From JBNKHG01 sp050290225 (GTDB lineage Bacteria > Pseudomonadota > Gammaproteobacteria > Pseudomonadales > Cellvibrionaceae), in the NCBI GenBank assembly GCA_050290225.1, contig JBNKHG010000048.1, positions 1 to 64,000 on the forward strand: a DNA stretch of 64,000 nucleotides, written 5' to 3'. Made by a program: the position numbers and the translations under genes. The notes below the pieces were generated by a model. It worked only from the letters and a program-made list of their open reading frames with translations. It searched no databases and had not been told where the DNA came from. Shown here one piece after another: positions 17,232-25,778 of the stretch (its first letter is position 1; each line of letters begins with the position of its first letter).

Positions 17232-17244
17232 CGGACCCGACTGG

Positions 17245-17268
17245 CAGCCCGGTGAAAACCGGGCTGCT
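17245..17268 (+). terminator. Hairpin after the porin gene
   Basis: A perfect 9-bp stem, GCAGCCCGG with CCGGGCTGC, has a 6-base loop and starts 14 bases after the stop. The following T-tract is broken (TGACTGTGTTT), so termination may be partial, allowing some transcription into the transhydrogenase genes. Confidence 0.6.
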
Positions 17269-17354
17269 GACTGTGTTTCGCTCCCTTTGGCGGCAGCGCC
17301 CAAAGTGACAGCGATTAATGAAAGCATTTGAGATTTAGGCAAAGGAGCTTAGAG

Positions 17355-18554
17355 GTGATTCTCGGCTTACTGAAAGAATACCAACCCGGCGAAGCGCGGG
17401 TGGCATTGACGCCGGCGAATGTCGCGGCTTTGTGCCAACGCCAGTTGACTGTACTGGTGCAAGCGGGAGCCGGTGAACGTGCCGGCTACGACGACGAAAG
17501 CTATAAGGCGGCGGGTGCGGTTATTGTGGAAACCCGCTCAGCCATGATTGTCCGGGCCGATATCCTGGTGCAGGTGCAAATCCACGCCGTCAATGGCGCT
17601 CAGGGTGAAGGGGATCTACTGCATCTGCGCAAGGGACAATTACTGATTGGCATGATGGATCCGCTGGCACAACCCGGTCAGGCCCCGGTGTTGGCCGCAA
17701 CGGGCGTCACTGCCCTGGCCCTGGAACTGGTGCCGCGGATCAGCCGTGCCCAGAGTATGGATGTGCTCTCTTCCATGGCGACCATCGCCGGTTACAAGTC
17801 GGTGCTGCTCGGTGCGTCCGAGCTGGGCCGAATAATGCCCTTGATGATGACCGCAGCCGGCACCCTTAAGCCGGCCCGGGTTTTTGTCATGGGCGCGGGG
17901 GTCGCCGGTTTGCAGGCCGCGGCCACGGCCAGGCGCCTGGGCGCGATGGTGGAAGCCTACGATGTGCGCCCGGCGGCGCGGGAGCAGATACTCTCGGTGG
18001 GGGCCAAACCGATAGCACTGGATCTACCGACGGACGCGGCGGAAGGGCAGGGGGGCTATGCCAAAGCCCAGGCAGAGGACTTCCTTCAGCATCAGCGCGC
18101 GCAGATGACGAAAGTGCTGGCACAACAGGATCTGGTGATCACCACGGCCGCGGTGCCCGGCGCCAAATCGCCGGTGTTGATAACCGCCGAAATGGTGGCG
18201 CAGATGAAAACCGGAGCCGTGATCGTCGATCTTGCCGCCGAGCGTGGTGGTAACTGTGAGCTTACCCGTTTGGGTGAACGGGTGATTGAGCAGGGGGTTA
18301 CCATTCTTGGACCGGACACTATCGCCGCCAGCGTGTCCCATCACGCCAGCCAGATGTACGGCAAGAATCTGGAAAACCTGTTGTCGCACCTGGTGGACAA
18401 AGAGGGGACGCTGACGCTGGATTTTTCCGATGAAATCATTGCGCAGACAGTAGTCACATACCGGGACGACGTGGTGCAGCCACAGATTCGCAAGTTGCTG
18501 AAGTTGGATGAAGAGGTTGTTGTGCGTGCAGTGACGGAGCCGGAAACGGCATAG
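17355..18554 (+). CDS. pntAA: NAD(P) transhydrogenase alpha subunit, part 1
   Basis: This 399-residue soluble NAD(H)-binding domain I belongs to the proton-translocating transhydrogenase. It begins ILGLLKEYQPGEARVALTP and has the nucleotide fold MGAGVAGLQAAATARRLGA near 180. Here, as in Rhodospirillum and many pseudomonads, the alpha chain is split in two genes. The GTG start is supported by AAAGGAG seven bases upstream. With pntAB and pntB it forms one operon. It would interconvert NADH and NADPH, which could balance the NADH made by xanthine dehydrogenase; that link is inferred from location only. Confidence 0.94.
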   Translation: MILGLLKEYQPGEARVALTPANVAALCQRQLTVLVQAGAGERAGYDDESYKAAGAVIVETRSAMIVRADILVQVQIHAVNGAQGEGDLLHLRKGQLLIGMMDPLAQPGQAPVLAATGVTALALELVPRISRAQSMDVLSSMATIAGYKSVLLGASELGRIMPLMMTAAGTLKPARVFVMGAGVAGLQAAATARRLGAMVEAYDVRPAAREQILSVGAKPIALDLPTDAAEGQGGYAKAQAEDFLQHQRAQMTKVLAQQDLVITTAAVPGAKSPVLITAEMVAQMKTGAVIVDLAAERGGNCELTRLGERVIEQGVTILGPDTIAASVSHHASQMYGKNLENLLSHLVDKEGTLTLDFSDEIIAQTVVTYRDDVVQPQIRKLLKLDEEVVVRAVTEPETA

Positions 18555-18701
18555 CAGTCGCCCTTCAACACCTTTCCCGTCATCACTGTAATTTTCCGGA
18601 CATAAACTGCGATGATATCTGCTACGCCCTGTCATTTGTTTAATGACGGCATAGCGAAAATCGGTGGTTTATGGATGGAATCTGATTTGAGAAAAAATAC
18701 C

Positions 18702-18989
18702 ATGGAGTTTTTCGTTCTATTACTCGCGCTCTTCGTACTCGCCCTGTTTCTGGGGGTGGAACTGATCACCAAAGTGCCGCCCACGCTGCATACGCCATTG
18801 ATGTCCGGCTGCAACGCCATCTCCGGTATTACCCTGGTCGGAGCCGTGCTGGCTGCGGGTGGTGGGGAAGCCGGTTCTTCCCTGGTCAGCCTCCTGGGCT
18901 TTGCTGCCATTATCTTCGCCACCGTCAATGTGGTCGGGGGCTTCTGGGTTACCAACCGTATGCTGGCCATGTTCAGCCGCAGACGGTAA
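18702..18989 (+). CDS. pntAB: NAD(P) transhydrogenase alpha subunit, part 2
   Basis: This 95-residue membrane protein has three hydrophobic segments (FVLLLALFVLALFLGVEL, AISGITLVGAVLAAG and GFAAIIFATVNVVGGFWVT) and the family block HTPLMSGCNAISG. It forms part of the proton channel with PntB. The ATG giving MEFFVLL fits the family. An in-frame ATG nine codons earlier (18675) is possible, as neither has a strong ribosome binding site. Confidence 0.92.
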   Translation: MEFFVLLLALFVLALFLGVELITKVPPTLHTPLMSGCNAISGITLVGAVLAAGGGEAGSSLVSLLGFAAIIFATVNVVGGFWVTNRMLAMFSRRR

Positions 18990-19005
18990 GAGGAAATAAC
19001 ACGTT

Positions 19006-20424
19006 ATGAATGAAGGTTTAATGAATCTCGCCTATCTGGTGGCGGCATCCCTGTTTGTGTTCGGTATCAAGGGCCTGACCAAACCGCGGACCGCCGTGCG
19101 CGGCAACTTCCTGGCCGCTGTTGGCATGTTGTTGGCGGTCGTGGTTACGCTGCTGGACAATCAGGTGCTTGAGTACGGTTATATTCTACTTGGCTTGCTG
19201 ATCGGCGGCGGTGTGGGCGCCCTGGTGGCGGTGCGGGTGCAAATGACTGCCATGCCTCAGATGGTGGCCCTGTTGAATGGTTGTGGCGGCGGCGCCTCAC
19301 TGGGGGTGGCCGCAGCCGCCCATTACGACAAGCTTTTGAGCGGCGTTTATGCAGCGTTGCCCGCCGATGGTTTGCTGATGCAGTCCGTTGCCATTTTTGC
19401 GACGGCAATGGCTTCTGTGATCGGTGCAGTGACGCTCACCGGCAGTCTGGTGGCATTCGGTAAGCTGCAGGAAATTATTCCCGGCAAATCCGTTGGCTTT
19501 CCCGGAATGAAAGTGGTCAATGCCGGGTTGCTGATCGGTTCGCTGGCCGCTTCAGCGATGCTGGTTGTCGAACCGGTAAACAGCGGGCTGTTTATCGTCA
19601 TGATCGCCGCTTCCCTGTTGCTGGGGGTGTTGCTGGTGTTGCCTATCGGCGGCGCGGATATGCCGGTGGTGATCGCGCTGCTGAACGCCTATTCCGGGAT
19701 CGCGGCGGCGGCGGCCGGATTTATTATGGGCAACAGTGTGCTGATTGTATCCGGCTCCCTGGTGGGGGCATCGGGTTTGATCCTGACGCAGATTATGTGT
19801 CACGCCATGAACCGCTCGCTCGCCAATGTGCTCTTTGGTGTGATGGCGGAAGCGGGTGAAGCGGTGGATGCCGATGAAGTTTATGCAGGCAAGGTCAGCA
19901 GCGCTTCTGCGGACGAAGTGGCCATGATTCTGGAAACCGCACAGCGGGTGGTGATCGTGCCCGGCTTTGGCCTGGCCATGGCACAGGCACAGCACGCGGT
20001 CAGGGAGCTGGCTGACGAGTTGCAAAAACGCGGTGTGGAAGTGGCCTATGCCATTCACCCGGTGGCCGGACGCATGCCCGGGCATATGAATGTGCTGCTG
20101 GCGGAGGCGGAAGTGCCCTACGAGCAGTTGGTGGAGATGGAGCGCATCAATCCCACCTTCGAACAAACCGACGTCGCCATTGTGATCGGCGCCAACGACG
20201 TCACCAATCCCATGGCGCGGGAGGACAAAGGCAGTCCCATTTACGGCATGCCGATTCTCAATGTGGATAAGGCGAAAACGGTTGTAGTGGTCAAGCGCAG
20301 CCTCAGTCCGGGATTCGCCGGCCTGCCCAACCCGTTGTTCGCCAATGACAATACCCTGATGATTTTCGGCGATGGAAAACAGGCGGTACTGGGATTGACT
20401 TCGGCGCTGGTGGAAGCGGCTTGA
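19006..20424 (+). CDS. pntB: NAD(P) transhydrogenase beta subunit
   Basis: This 472-residue subunit has about nine membrane helices in its first 270 residues. The C-terminal NADP(H)-binding domain III includes VPGFGLAMAQAQ, HPVAGRMPGHMNVLLAEA and GANDVTNP. It follows pntAB by 16 bases and ends at a strong terminator. Length and motifs are normal for PntB. Confidence 0.96.
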   Translation: MNEGLMNLAYLVAASLFVFGIKGLTKPRTAVRGNFLAAVGMLLAVVVTLLDNQVLEYGYILLGLLIGGGVGALVAVRVQMTAMPQMVALLNGCGGGASLGVAAAAHYDKLLSGVYAALPADGLLMQSVAIFATAMASVIGAVTLTGSLVAFGKLQEIIPGKSVGFPGMKVVNAGLLIGSLAASAMLVVEPVNSGLFIVMIAASLLLGVLLVLPIGGADMPVVIALLNAYSGIAAAAAGFIMGNSVLIVSGSLVGASGLILTQIMCHAMNRSLANVLFGVMAEAGEAVDADEVYAGKVSSASADEVAMILETAQRVVIVPGFGLAMAQAQHAVRELADELQKRGVEVAYAIHPVAGRMPGHMNVLLAEAEVPYEQLVEMERINPTFEQTDVAIVIGANDVTNPMAREDKGSPIYGMPILNVDKAKTVVVVKRSLSPGFAGLPNPLFANDNTLMIFGDGKQAVLGLTSALVEAA

Positions 20425-20429
20425 ACCCG

Positions 20430-20463
20430 GCGGGTGCTATGATGACAGAGCACCCGCTTTTTT
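20430..20463 (+). terminator. Rho-independent terminator after pntB
   Basis: GCGGGTGCT pairs with AGCACCCGC (9 bp) around a 10-base loop, followed directly by six T residues. It begins five bases after the pntB stop. Confidence 0.92.
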
Positions 20464-20492
20464 AAGATAGACTTGCTCCTGCTTTACAACAC

Positions 20493-21182
20493 CTACTCTA
20501 CACTGAAGTCGAAATACTGATTTGGAAACGGTTCGTTTGCCAGGGTAAAGTGCCACCACTCCGCATGATAGGGCGTGAAGCCCTGATTCACCATCAGTGT
20601 TTGCAGCAGCATACGGTGTGCCCTTTGTGCGGGTGTCGCGGTTTTGCTATCAGGCCAGGATTCGGGACCAAAGAAATCCCAACCTGTCCCCATGTCCAGT
20701 TCCCGCGGCTCGTCGGTATCGAGTGCGACAATCGATAAATCGACCGTACTACCGCGGGAATGACCGGACTTTTCCGCTATATACCCATCTTTAAAAAGCG
20801 TCTTCTTGTCCACGTTGGGGTAATACCTGGCTTTCATCTTTCTGTCATTCAGGTTCTTTGCCCATCTGACAAAATGATCAACGGCCCGCTGGGGTCTGTA
20901 GCAATCGTAGATTTTTAAACCCAGCCCATGTTGTTTGAGGGCTTTTTGAACTTTCTCCAGAGCGGTAGCGGTGTTTGCGGTGATGATGCATTTGGGTTTG
21001 TTGTAGCCATCAATACGCTGTCCCACGAAGTTATCCGCCGTGTAATAGCGAATCTCCATTTGGATATCGGGGATCACATTCCTGATATCCACGAAACCTT
21101 CGGGTAGGTTCTCCGCCATTGCCCGACCTGTCGAGCCAAGGCCTAAACCGATTGCCAGCAGAAGTAAAAAGAGCGGTTGCAT
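20493..21182 (-). CDS. D-alanyl-D-alanine dipeptidase, VanX/DdpX family
   Basis: This 229-residue exported zinc peptidase has a signal peptide (hydrophobic run LFLLLLAIGLGLG) with a likely cut after AMA at 23. The zinc site and active residues are visible: H141 and D148 in SGHSRGSTVDL, and E208 and H211 in HAEWWHF. VanX enzymes split D-Ala-D-Ala; periplasmic members probably recycle cell-wall dipeptide and do not confer glycopeptide resistance. The start is chosen for GGGAG six bases upstream; a longer frame would add an unlikely N-terminus. It has no obvious link to the purine genes around it. Confidence 0.88.
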   Translation of the reverse strand: MQPLFLLLLAIGLGLGSTGRAMAENLPEGFVDIRNVIPDIQMEIRYYTADNFVGQRIDGYNKPKCIITANTATALEKVQKALKQHGLGLKIYDCYRPQRAVDHFVRWAKNLNDRKMKARYYPNVDKKTLFKDGYIAEKSGHSRGSTVDLSIVALDTDEPRELDMGTGWDFFGPESWPDSKTATPAQRAHRMLLQTLMVNQGFTPYHAEWWHFTLANEPFPNQYFDFSVE

Positions 21183-21355
21183 CTCTATCTCCCGATATGT
21201 TTTTAGCCGCATCCGTTTTAACTGTAATCGATCCAAACCGAAATTGGCAGTTGAACTGGACAATGAAACCCTGGGTTTTCCCGCCTGGCGGTCGCTTTGG
21301 CCGATTGTTACAATGCGCGGAATTTCTCAATCGCACGGATTCGTGCCACAGGGCC

Positions 21356-22189
21356 ATGAAGTCAAAACATGAAGTCAAAAAGGTCGACAACGCCGCCGGC
21401 AAATCGGTTCGTAATGGTGCCGGCCAGGTTCAGTCTCTGGTCCGGGGGTTGACCATTCTGGAGTGCCTGTCCGAGTCCAAGGGCGGTATGAACCTGACTG
21501 AAATCGCTGAGCATGTGGGCCTGGCGCCGTCGACGACTCACCGTCTGTTAAACAGTCTGGAGCAACTGGACTTCGTCGCCCAGGATGAGGCGCGCGGCAG
21601 CTGGTATATCGGCGTCAAGGCGTTCAGTGTCGGCAATGCGTTTTTGCGCAATCGGGATTTTGTCGCCATCGTGCGGCCCTTTATGCACGACCTGGTGGCG
21701 CAGACGGGGGAAACCTCGAACCTGGCGATTCTGGATCACGGTGCGCCGGTGTTTATCGCCCAGGTGGAATGTGGCGAGATGATGCGCATGGTAGCGACCC
21801 TGGGCGGCAAGGCGCCGGTGCATGCCAGTGGCGTCGGCAAGGCACTGTTGTCACGCCGACGTGATTCGGAGGTGGATGCGATTATCGCCGCCAATGGATT
21901 GCCGGCGCTGAGCCCGAACACGATTACCGGCGCGGATGCCTTACGCGCAGAACTGCTGCAAATCCGCCAACAGGGTTACGCCGTCGACAACGAAGAGCAG
22001 TCCATCGGCTTGCGTTGCATTGCCGCCAATATCTATAACGAGCATGGCGAGGCGGTGGCGGCGATATCCATTTCAGGGCCGGCGCCACGCGTTACCGATG
22101 AGCGGGTACCGGAACTGGGCGCGCTGCTGGCGGCGACGGCCCGCGCCGCCACGGAAGCGCTCGGGGGATGCGTGCCTGAAAATCGTTAG
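21356..22189 (+). CDS. IclR-family regulator, AllR-like
   Basis: This 277-residue regulator has an N-terminal winged helix (about 25-90, with MNLTEIAEHVGLAPSTTHRL) and a C-terminal effector domain. It follows E. coli AllR closely: GGKAPVHASGVGKALL and IGLRCIAANIYNEHGEAVAA line up with AllR GSRLPLHASGAGKALL and IGLNCIASAIYDD. AllR represses allantoin and glyoxylate genes and is relieved by glyoxylate. By location this protein probably controls xdh, gcl and neighbours, possibly through the TGACACAWKTGACAG sites. The ATG was chosen to fit the family; a much longer frame overlaps the VanX gene. Confidence 0.88.
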   Translation: MKSKHEVKKVDNAAGKSVRNGAGQVQSLVRGLTILECLSESKGGMNLTEIAEHVGLAPSTTHRLLNSLEQLDFVAQDEARGSWYIGVKAFSVGNAFLRNRDFVAIVRPFMHDLVAQTGETSNLAILDHGAPVFIAQVECGEMMRMVATLGGKAPVHASGVGKALLSRRRDSEVDAIIAANGLPALSPNTITGADALRAELLQIRQQGYAVDNEEQSIGLRCIAANIYNEHGEAVAAISISGPAPRVTDERVPELGALLAATARAATEALGGCVPENR

Positions 22190-22270
22190 CCATCGCAACG
22201 ACTCGACAACAGTAAAATCCCGCGGTTTCCGGACGAACACGGATTGGCTCGCCTACAGAAGCTCAAAAAA

Positions 22271-22398
22271 AGCTTGCAGCTTGCAGCTCACAGCTTGCAG
22301 CTTGCAGCTCACAGCTCACAGCTCACAGCTCACACCTCACACCCAAGCGCCTGAAAAACAGGCATTTACTGTTAGCTGTAAGCCGTTAACTGTCAGCT
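22271..22398. repeat. Heptad inverted array B
   Basis: Ten 7-bp units (AGCTTGC, AGCTCAC and one ACCTCAC) run from 22271 to 22340. A central hairpin GCCTG-AAAAA-CAGGC (22349-22363) follows, then four units of the form GTNANCY (22371-22398) that resemble the reverse complement of the left units. It lies between the convergent AllR-like and GlcG-like genes and may act as a terminator. Confidence 0.8.
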
Positions 22399-22425
22399 AA
22401 CAAAGGCCGCTGTTTGCGGATAAAG

Positions 22426-22860
22426 TTAACCCGCATCGGCAATCAATTCCGCCCCCTGTATACCTGCGATCGCACAGGCCTCATCCACATCCGAGGTGTC
22501 TCCGGTCACTCCCACCGCACCGATAATATCGTTGTCTTTGTCCCGAATCAGTACGCCGCCCGGCACGGGCACCAAATTGCCCTGGGCCATGGTGGTAAGT
22601 GCGGATACGAACGCTGGCCGCTCGGCTGCCACAGTGCCCAGGGTACGGGATGACATGCCCATGCCGATAGCGCCCCAGGCTTTGGCGATGGCGATATCGG
22701 GGCGCATCAAGCTGGCGCTGTCCTGACGTTGGAAAGCTTTCAGGTGACCGCCTTGGTCCAGAATGGCGATGGTCAGTGGCGGGGTATTGAGTTCCGCGCC
22801 CCTGGCCAGCGCGGCCTCGATGATGCGGGTGGACTGGGTCAAGTTTAATCGGTTAGCCAT
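22426..22860 (-). CDS. GlcG/HbpS family protein (DUF336)
   Basis: This 144-residue protein of the GlcG/HbpS fold has the conserved segments TIAILDQGGHLKAFQRQDSA, PVPGGVLIRD and GAVGVTGDTSDVDEACA. No signal peptide is seen. Members occur next to glycolate, glyoxylate and allantoin genes or bind heme; the biochemical role is unsettled. It is divergent from gcl, and the 265-bp gap between them contains the third candidate operator, so shared control is likely. Confidence 0.85.
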   Translation of the reverse strand: MANRLNLTQSTRIIEAALARGAELNTPPLTIAILDQGGHLKAFQRQDSASLMRPDIAIAKAWGAIGMGMSSRTLGTVAAERPAFVSALTTMAQGNLVPVPGGVLIRDKDNDIIGAVGVTGDTSDVDEACAIAGIQGAELIADAG

Positions 22861-23053
22861 ATCGGTTGCCTCTCTCTCGGTTTGATTTCAATTCGCTCTA
22901 AAACCTGTGCTTCGCCTGCCCCTGACCTGTCTTATATATTCGAGTGATATCCCGGACTTGTCGTTATAACGTTGTGTAATTAATTGATATCTAAAGCTTT
23001 TCCATTGTTTCTTAATTGTTTTTTCACACAGTGGAAAAAGTTTTCATTAAAAG

Positions 23054-23081
23054 TTGACACAATTGACAGGATTTTTATAGT
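23054..23081 (+). promoter_or_regulatory. gcl promoter with overlapping candidate operator
   Basis: TTGACACAATTGACAG (23054-23069) is the third copy of the purine-island motif. Its first six bases are a perfect -35 hexamer, and TATAGT at 23076-23081 is a one-mismatch -10 at 16-bp spacing. A protein bound here would block RNA polymerase, consistent with repression. The gcl start is 44 bp further on. Confidence 0.7.
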
Positions 23082-23125
23082 ATCACCTCATCGAGTGGCG
23101 TCAACACATTTACGAGGGGAAACAA

Positions 23126-24901
23126 ATGCCCAAGATGAGAGCAATTGAAGCGGCCGTTAAGGTACTGGAGCTGGAGGGAATCGATCAGGCCTTCGGGGTT
23201 CCGGGAGCGGCCATCAATCCGTTTTACGCCGCCCTGGAAAAAAGCGGTGCAATCAAACATGTCCTGGCTCGCCATGTGGAGGGAGCCTCCCATATGGCCG
23301 AAGGTTACACCCGCACCAAGGCAGGCAATATCGGCGTTTGTGTGGGTACCTCCGGACCGGCGGGTACGGATATGGTGACGGGGCTCTACTCGGCCTCGGC
23401 GGATTCGATCCCGATTCTCTGTATCACCGGCCAGGCGCCGCGTGAGCGGCTGCACAAGGAAGATTTCCAGGCGGTGGATATCACCAGCATCGCCGAACCC
23501 GTCACCAAATGGGCCACCACTGTACTTGAGCCCGCACAGGTGCCCTGGGTGTTCCAGAAAGCGTTCCACCTGATGCGCTCCGGACGTCCCGGTCCCGTGC
23601 TGATCGATCTGCCCTTTGATGTGCAGATGGCGGAAATCGAATTTGACCCTGATACCTATACGTCGCTGGAGACCTACAAGCCATCGGCCAGCCGTGCCCA
23701 GATCGAAAAAGCGATGCGCATGCTTAACGACGCCGAGCGTCCGCTAATTGTCGCCGGTGGTGGTGTCATCAATGCCGATGCCTCGGAAAAACTGGTGGAG
23801 TTTGCCGAGATTACCGGTGTGCCCGTCATTCCAACCCTGATGGGTTGGGGCAGCATTGCCGATAATCACCCGTTGATGGCGGGCATGGTGGGGCTGCAGA
23901 CGTCACAGCGTTACGGTAACGCCACGCTATTGGAATCCGATTTTGTGTTGGGCATCGGTAACCGCTGGGCCAATCGCCATACCGGTTCCGTGGATGTCTA
24001 TACCAAGGGGCGTACCTTTGTGCATGTGGATATCGAACCGACCCAGATCGGTCGGGTGTTTATGCCGGACTACGGTATCGTTTCCGACGCTGGCGCGGCC
24101 CTGGATCTGTTTGTGGAAGTGGCGCGGGAGTTAAAAACCCAGGGCGATCTGCGCGACTGCAGCGACTGGGTTGAACAGTGCCAGTCGCGCAAGCGCACCC
24201 TGCTGCGCAAGACCCACTTCGACAATGTGCCGGTCAAACCCCAGCGCGTGTATGAAGAGATGAACACGGCGTTTGGCAAAGACACCTGTTACGTCAGCAC
24301 GATTGGTTTGTCGCAGATTGCGGCGGCCCAGTTCCTGCACGTCTACAAACCGCGCCACTGGATCAATTGTGGCCAGGCCGGGCCCCTGGGTTGGACGGTG
24401 CCCGCCGCCCTGGGTGTCTGCGCCGCCGACCCGGATCGCAAGGTGGTGGCCCTGTCCGGTGACTACGATTTCCAGTTTATGCTCGAAGAGTTGGCGGTGG
24501 GTGCGCAGTTTAACCTGCCCTATATCCACGTGGTGGTGAACAACGCCTACCTCGGACTGATCCGTCAGGCCCAGCGCGGCTTCGATATCGATTACTGCGT
24601 GCAGTTGTCGTTTGAGAACATCAATGCGCCTGAGCTGGAAAGCTACGGCGTCGACCACGTCTCTGTGGTGGAAGGACTGGGCTGTAAAGCCATTCGCGTG
24701 TTCAAGCCGGAGGATATCCAACCGGCCTTTGCCCAGGCCCAGGCGTGGATGGATGAATACCGGGTGCCGGTGGTGGTGGAAATCATCCTCGAGCGGGTAA
24801 CCAATATCGCTATGGGTACCGAGATAGACAATATCAACGAGTTTGAAGACCTGGCGCAAAACGATGCCGATGCGCCTACCGCAATTGCGCTGCTGGACTA
24901 A
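23126..24901 (+). CDS. gcl: Glyoxylate carboligase (tartronate-semialdehyde synthase)
   Basis: This 591-residue ThDP- and FAD-dependent enzyme joins two glyoxylate molecules to tartronate semialdehyde with loss of CO2. It is nearly co-linear with E. coli Gcl: LARHVEGASHMAEGY carries the diagnostic Val where other ThDP enzymes have the catalytic Glu, and the ThDP motif is GDYDFQFMLEELAVGAQFN. GAGGGG precedes the ATG. It is first in gcl-hyi-glxR and takes the glyoxylate released by AllA. Confidence 0.97.
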   Translation: MPKMRAIEAAVKVLELEGIDQAFGVPGAAINPFYAALEKSGAIKHVLARHVEGASHMAEGYTRTKAGNIGVCVGTSGPAGTDMVTGLYSASADSIPILCITGQAPRERLHKEDFQAVDITSIAEPVTKWATTVLEPAQVPWVFQKAFHLMRSGRPGPVLIDLPFDVQMAEIEFDPDTYTSLETYKPSASRAQIEKAMRMLNDAERPLIVAGGGVINADASEKLVEFAEITGVPVIPTLMGWGSIADNHPLMAGMVGLQTSQRYGNATLLESDFVLGIGNRWANRHTGSVDVYTKGRTFVHVDIEPTQIGRVFMPDYGIVSDAGAALDLFVEVARELKTQGDLRDCSDWVEQCQSRKRTLLRKTHFDNVPVKPQRVYEEMNTAFGKDTCYVSTIGLSQIAAAQFLHVYKPRHWINCGQAGPLGWTVPAALGVCAADPDRKVVALSGDYDFQFMLEELAVGAQFNLPYIHVVVNNAYLGLIRQAQRGFDIDYCVQLSFENINAPELESYGVDHVSVVEGLGCKAIRVFKPEDIQPAFAQAQAWMDEYRVPVVVEIILERVTNIAMGTEIDNINEFEDLAQNDADAPTAIALLD

Positions 24902-24960
24902 AACCGCCGGGAAAAAGTCGCGGTCCGAAACAATAATTGCAACACCTTAAGAGAATGACT

Positions 24961-25743
24961 ATGCCAAAGTTAAATGCCAATTTGTCCATGCTCTTTACCG
25001 AGCACGCGTTTCTTGATCGTTTCGAGGCGGCCGCCAAGGCCGGGTTTCGCGGGGTCGAATATCTGTTTCCCTACGCCTATGATGCGGCGGCCATTGCCGA
25101 GCGCCTGGAAGCCCACAATTTGGAGCAGGTGCTGTTCAACCTGCCCGCGGGCGACTGGGAGGCGGGCGAACGCGGTATCGCCTGCCACCCGGACCGCGTC
25201 CAGGCGTTTCGCGACGGCGTTGAGAAGGCGATTGAGTATGCCCGCCAGCTCGGTTGCGGCCAGTGCAACGTTCTCGCCGGTATTGTACCGGAGGGTGTAA
25301 GCCAGGAGCAGGCGCGGGAAACCTTTGTTGAAAACCTGCGTTACGCGGCGCCGTTGTTGGCCGAGGCTGGTGTCAAACTGCTGGCCGAGGCGATCAACAC
25401 CCGCGATATCCCCGGCTTTTTCCTTAACAACACTGCCCAGGCGCTGTCGATTCTGGATCAAGTGGGCAGTGATAATCTTTTCTACCAGTACGATATTTAC
25501 CATATGCAGATTATGGAAGGGGATCTGGCGCCGACCATCGAAGCCAACCTGAACCGTATTGCCCATATCCAACTGGCGGACAACCCGGGTCGTCACGAGC
25601 CGGGTACCGGTGAGATCAACTACCACTTTATATTCGAATTTCTCGATCGCATTGGCTACAGCGGTTGGGTCGGTTGCGAATACAAGCCGGCCGCCACCAC
25701 CGACGCGGGCCTGGGTTGGTTGAAGACCTATAACCAGATTTGA
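24961..25743 (+). CDS. hyi: Hydroxypyruvate isomerase
   Basis: This 260-residue TIM-barrel enzyme interconverts hydroxypyruvate and tartronate semialdehyde. It matches E. coli Hyi in NLSMLFTEHAFLDRF, FNLPAGDWEAGERGIAC, YQYDIYHMQIMEG and ADNPGRHEPGTGEINY, the last holding metal-site residues. The ATG giving MPKLNANL fits the family; ATG 24955 and 24937 are in frame upstream. It lies 59 bp after gcl. Confidence 0.95.
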   Translation: MPKLNANLSMLFTEHAFLDRFEAAAKAGFRGVEYLFPYAYDAAAIAERLEAHNLEQVLFNLPAGDWEAGERGIACHPDRVQAFRDGVEKAIEYARQLGCGQCNVLAGIVPEGVSQEQARETFVENLRYAAPLLAEAGVKLLAEAINTRDIPGFFLNNTAQALSILDQVGSDNLFYQYDIYHMQIMEGDLAPTIEANLNRIAHIQLADNPGRHEPGTGEINYHFIFEFLDRIGYSGWVGCEYKPAATTDAGLGWLKTYNQI

Positions 25744-25778
25744 ATGCGACAGCAGTTAACCTATTGGGAGAATACACA

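Noticed and set aside
20493..21182. Vancomycin-resistance cluster
   Set aside because: Only a VanX-type gene is present; no ligase, dehydrogenase or two-component partner.
22271..22398. CRISPR-like array
   Set aside because: Units are 7 bp with no unique spacers, and no cas genes are present; the same applies to the other heptad and tandem arrays.
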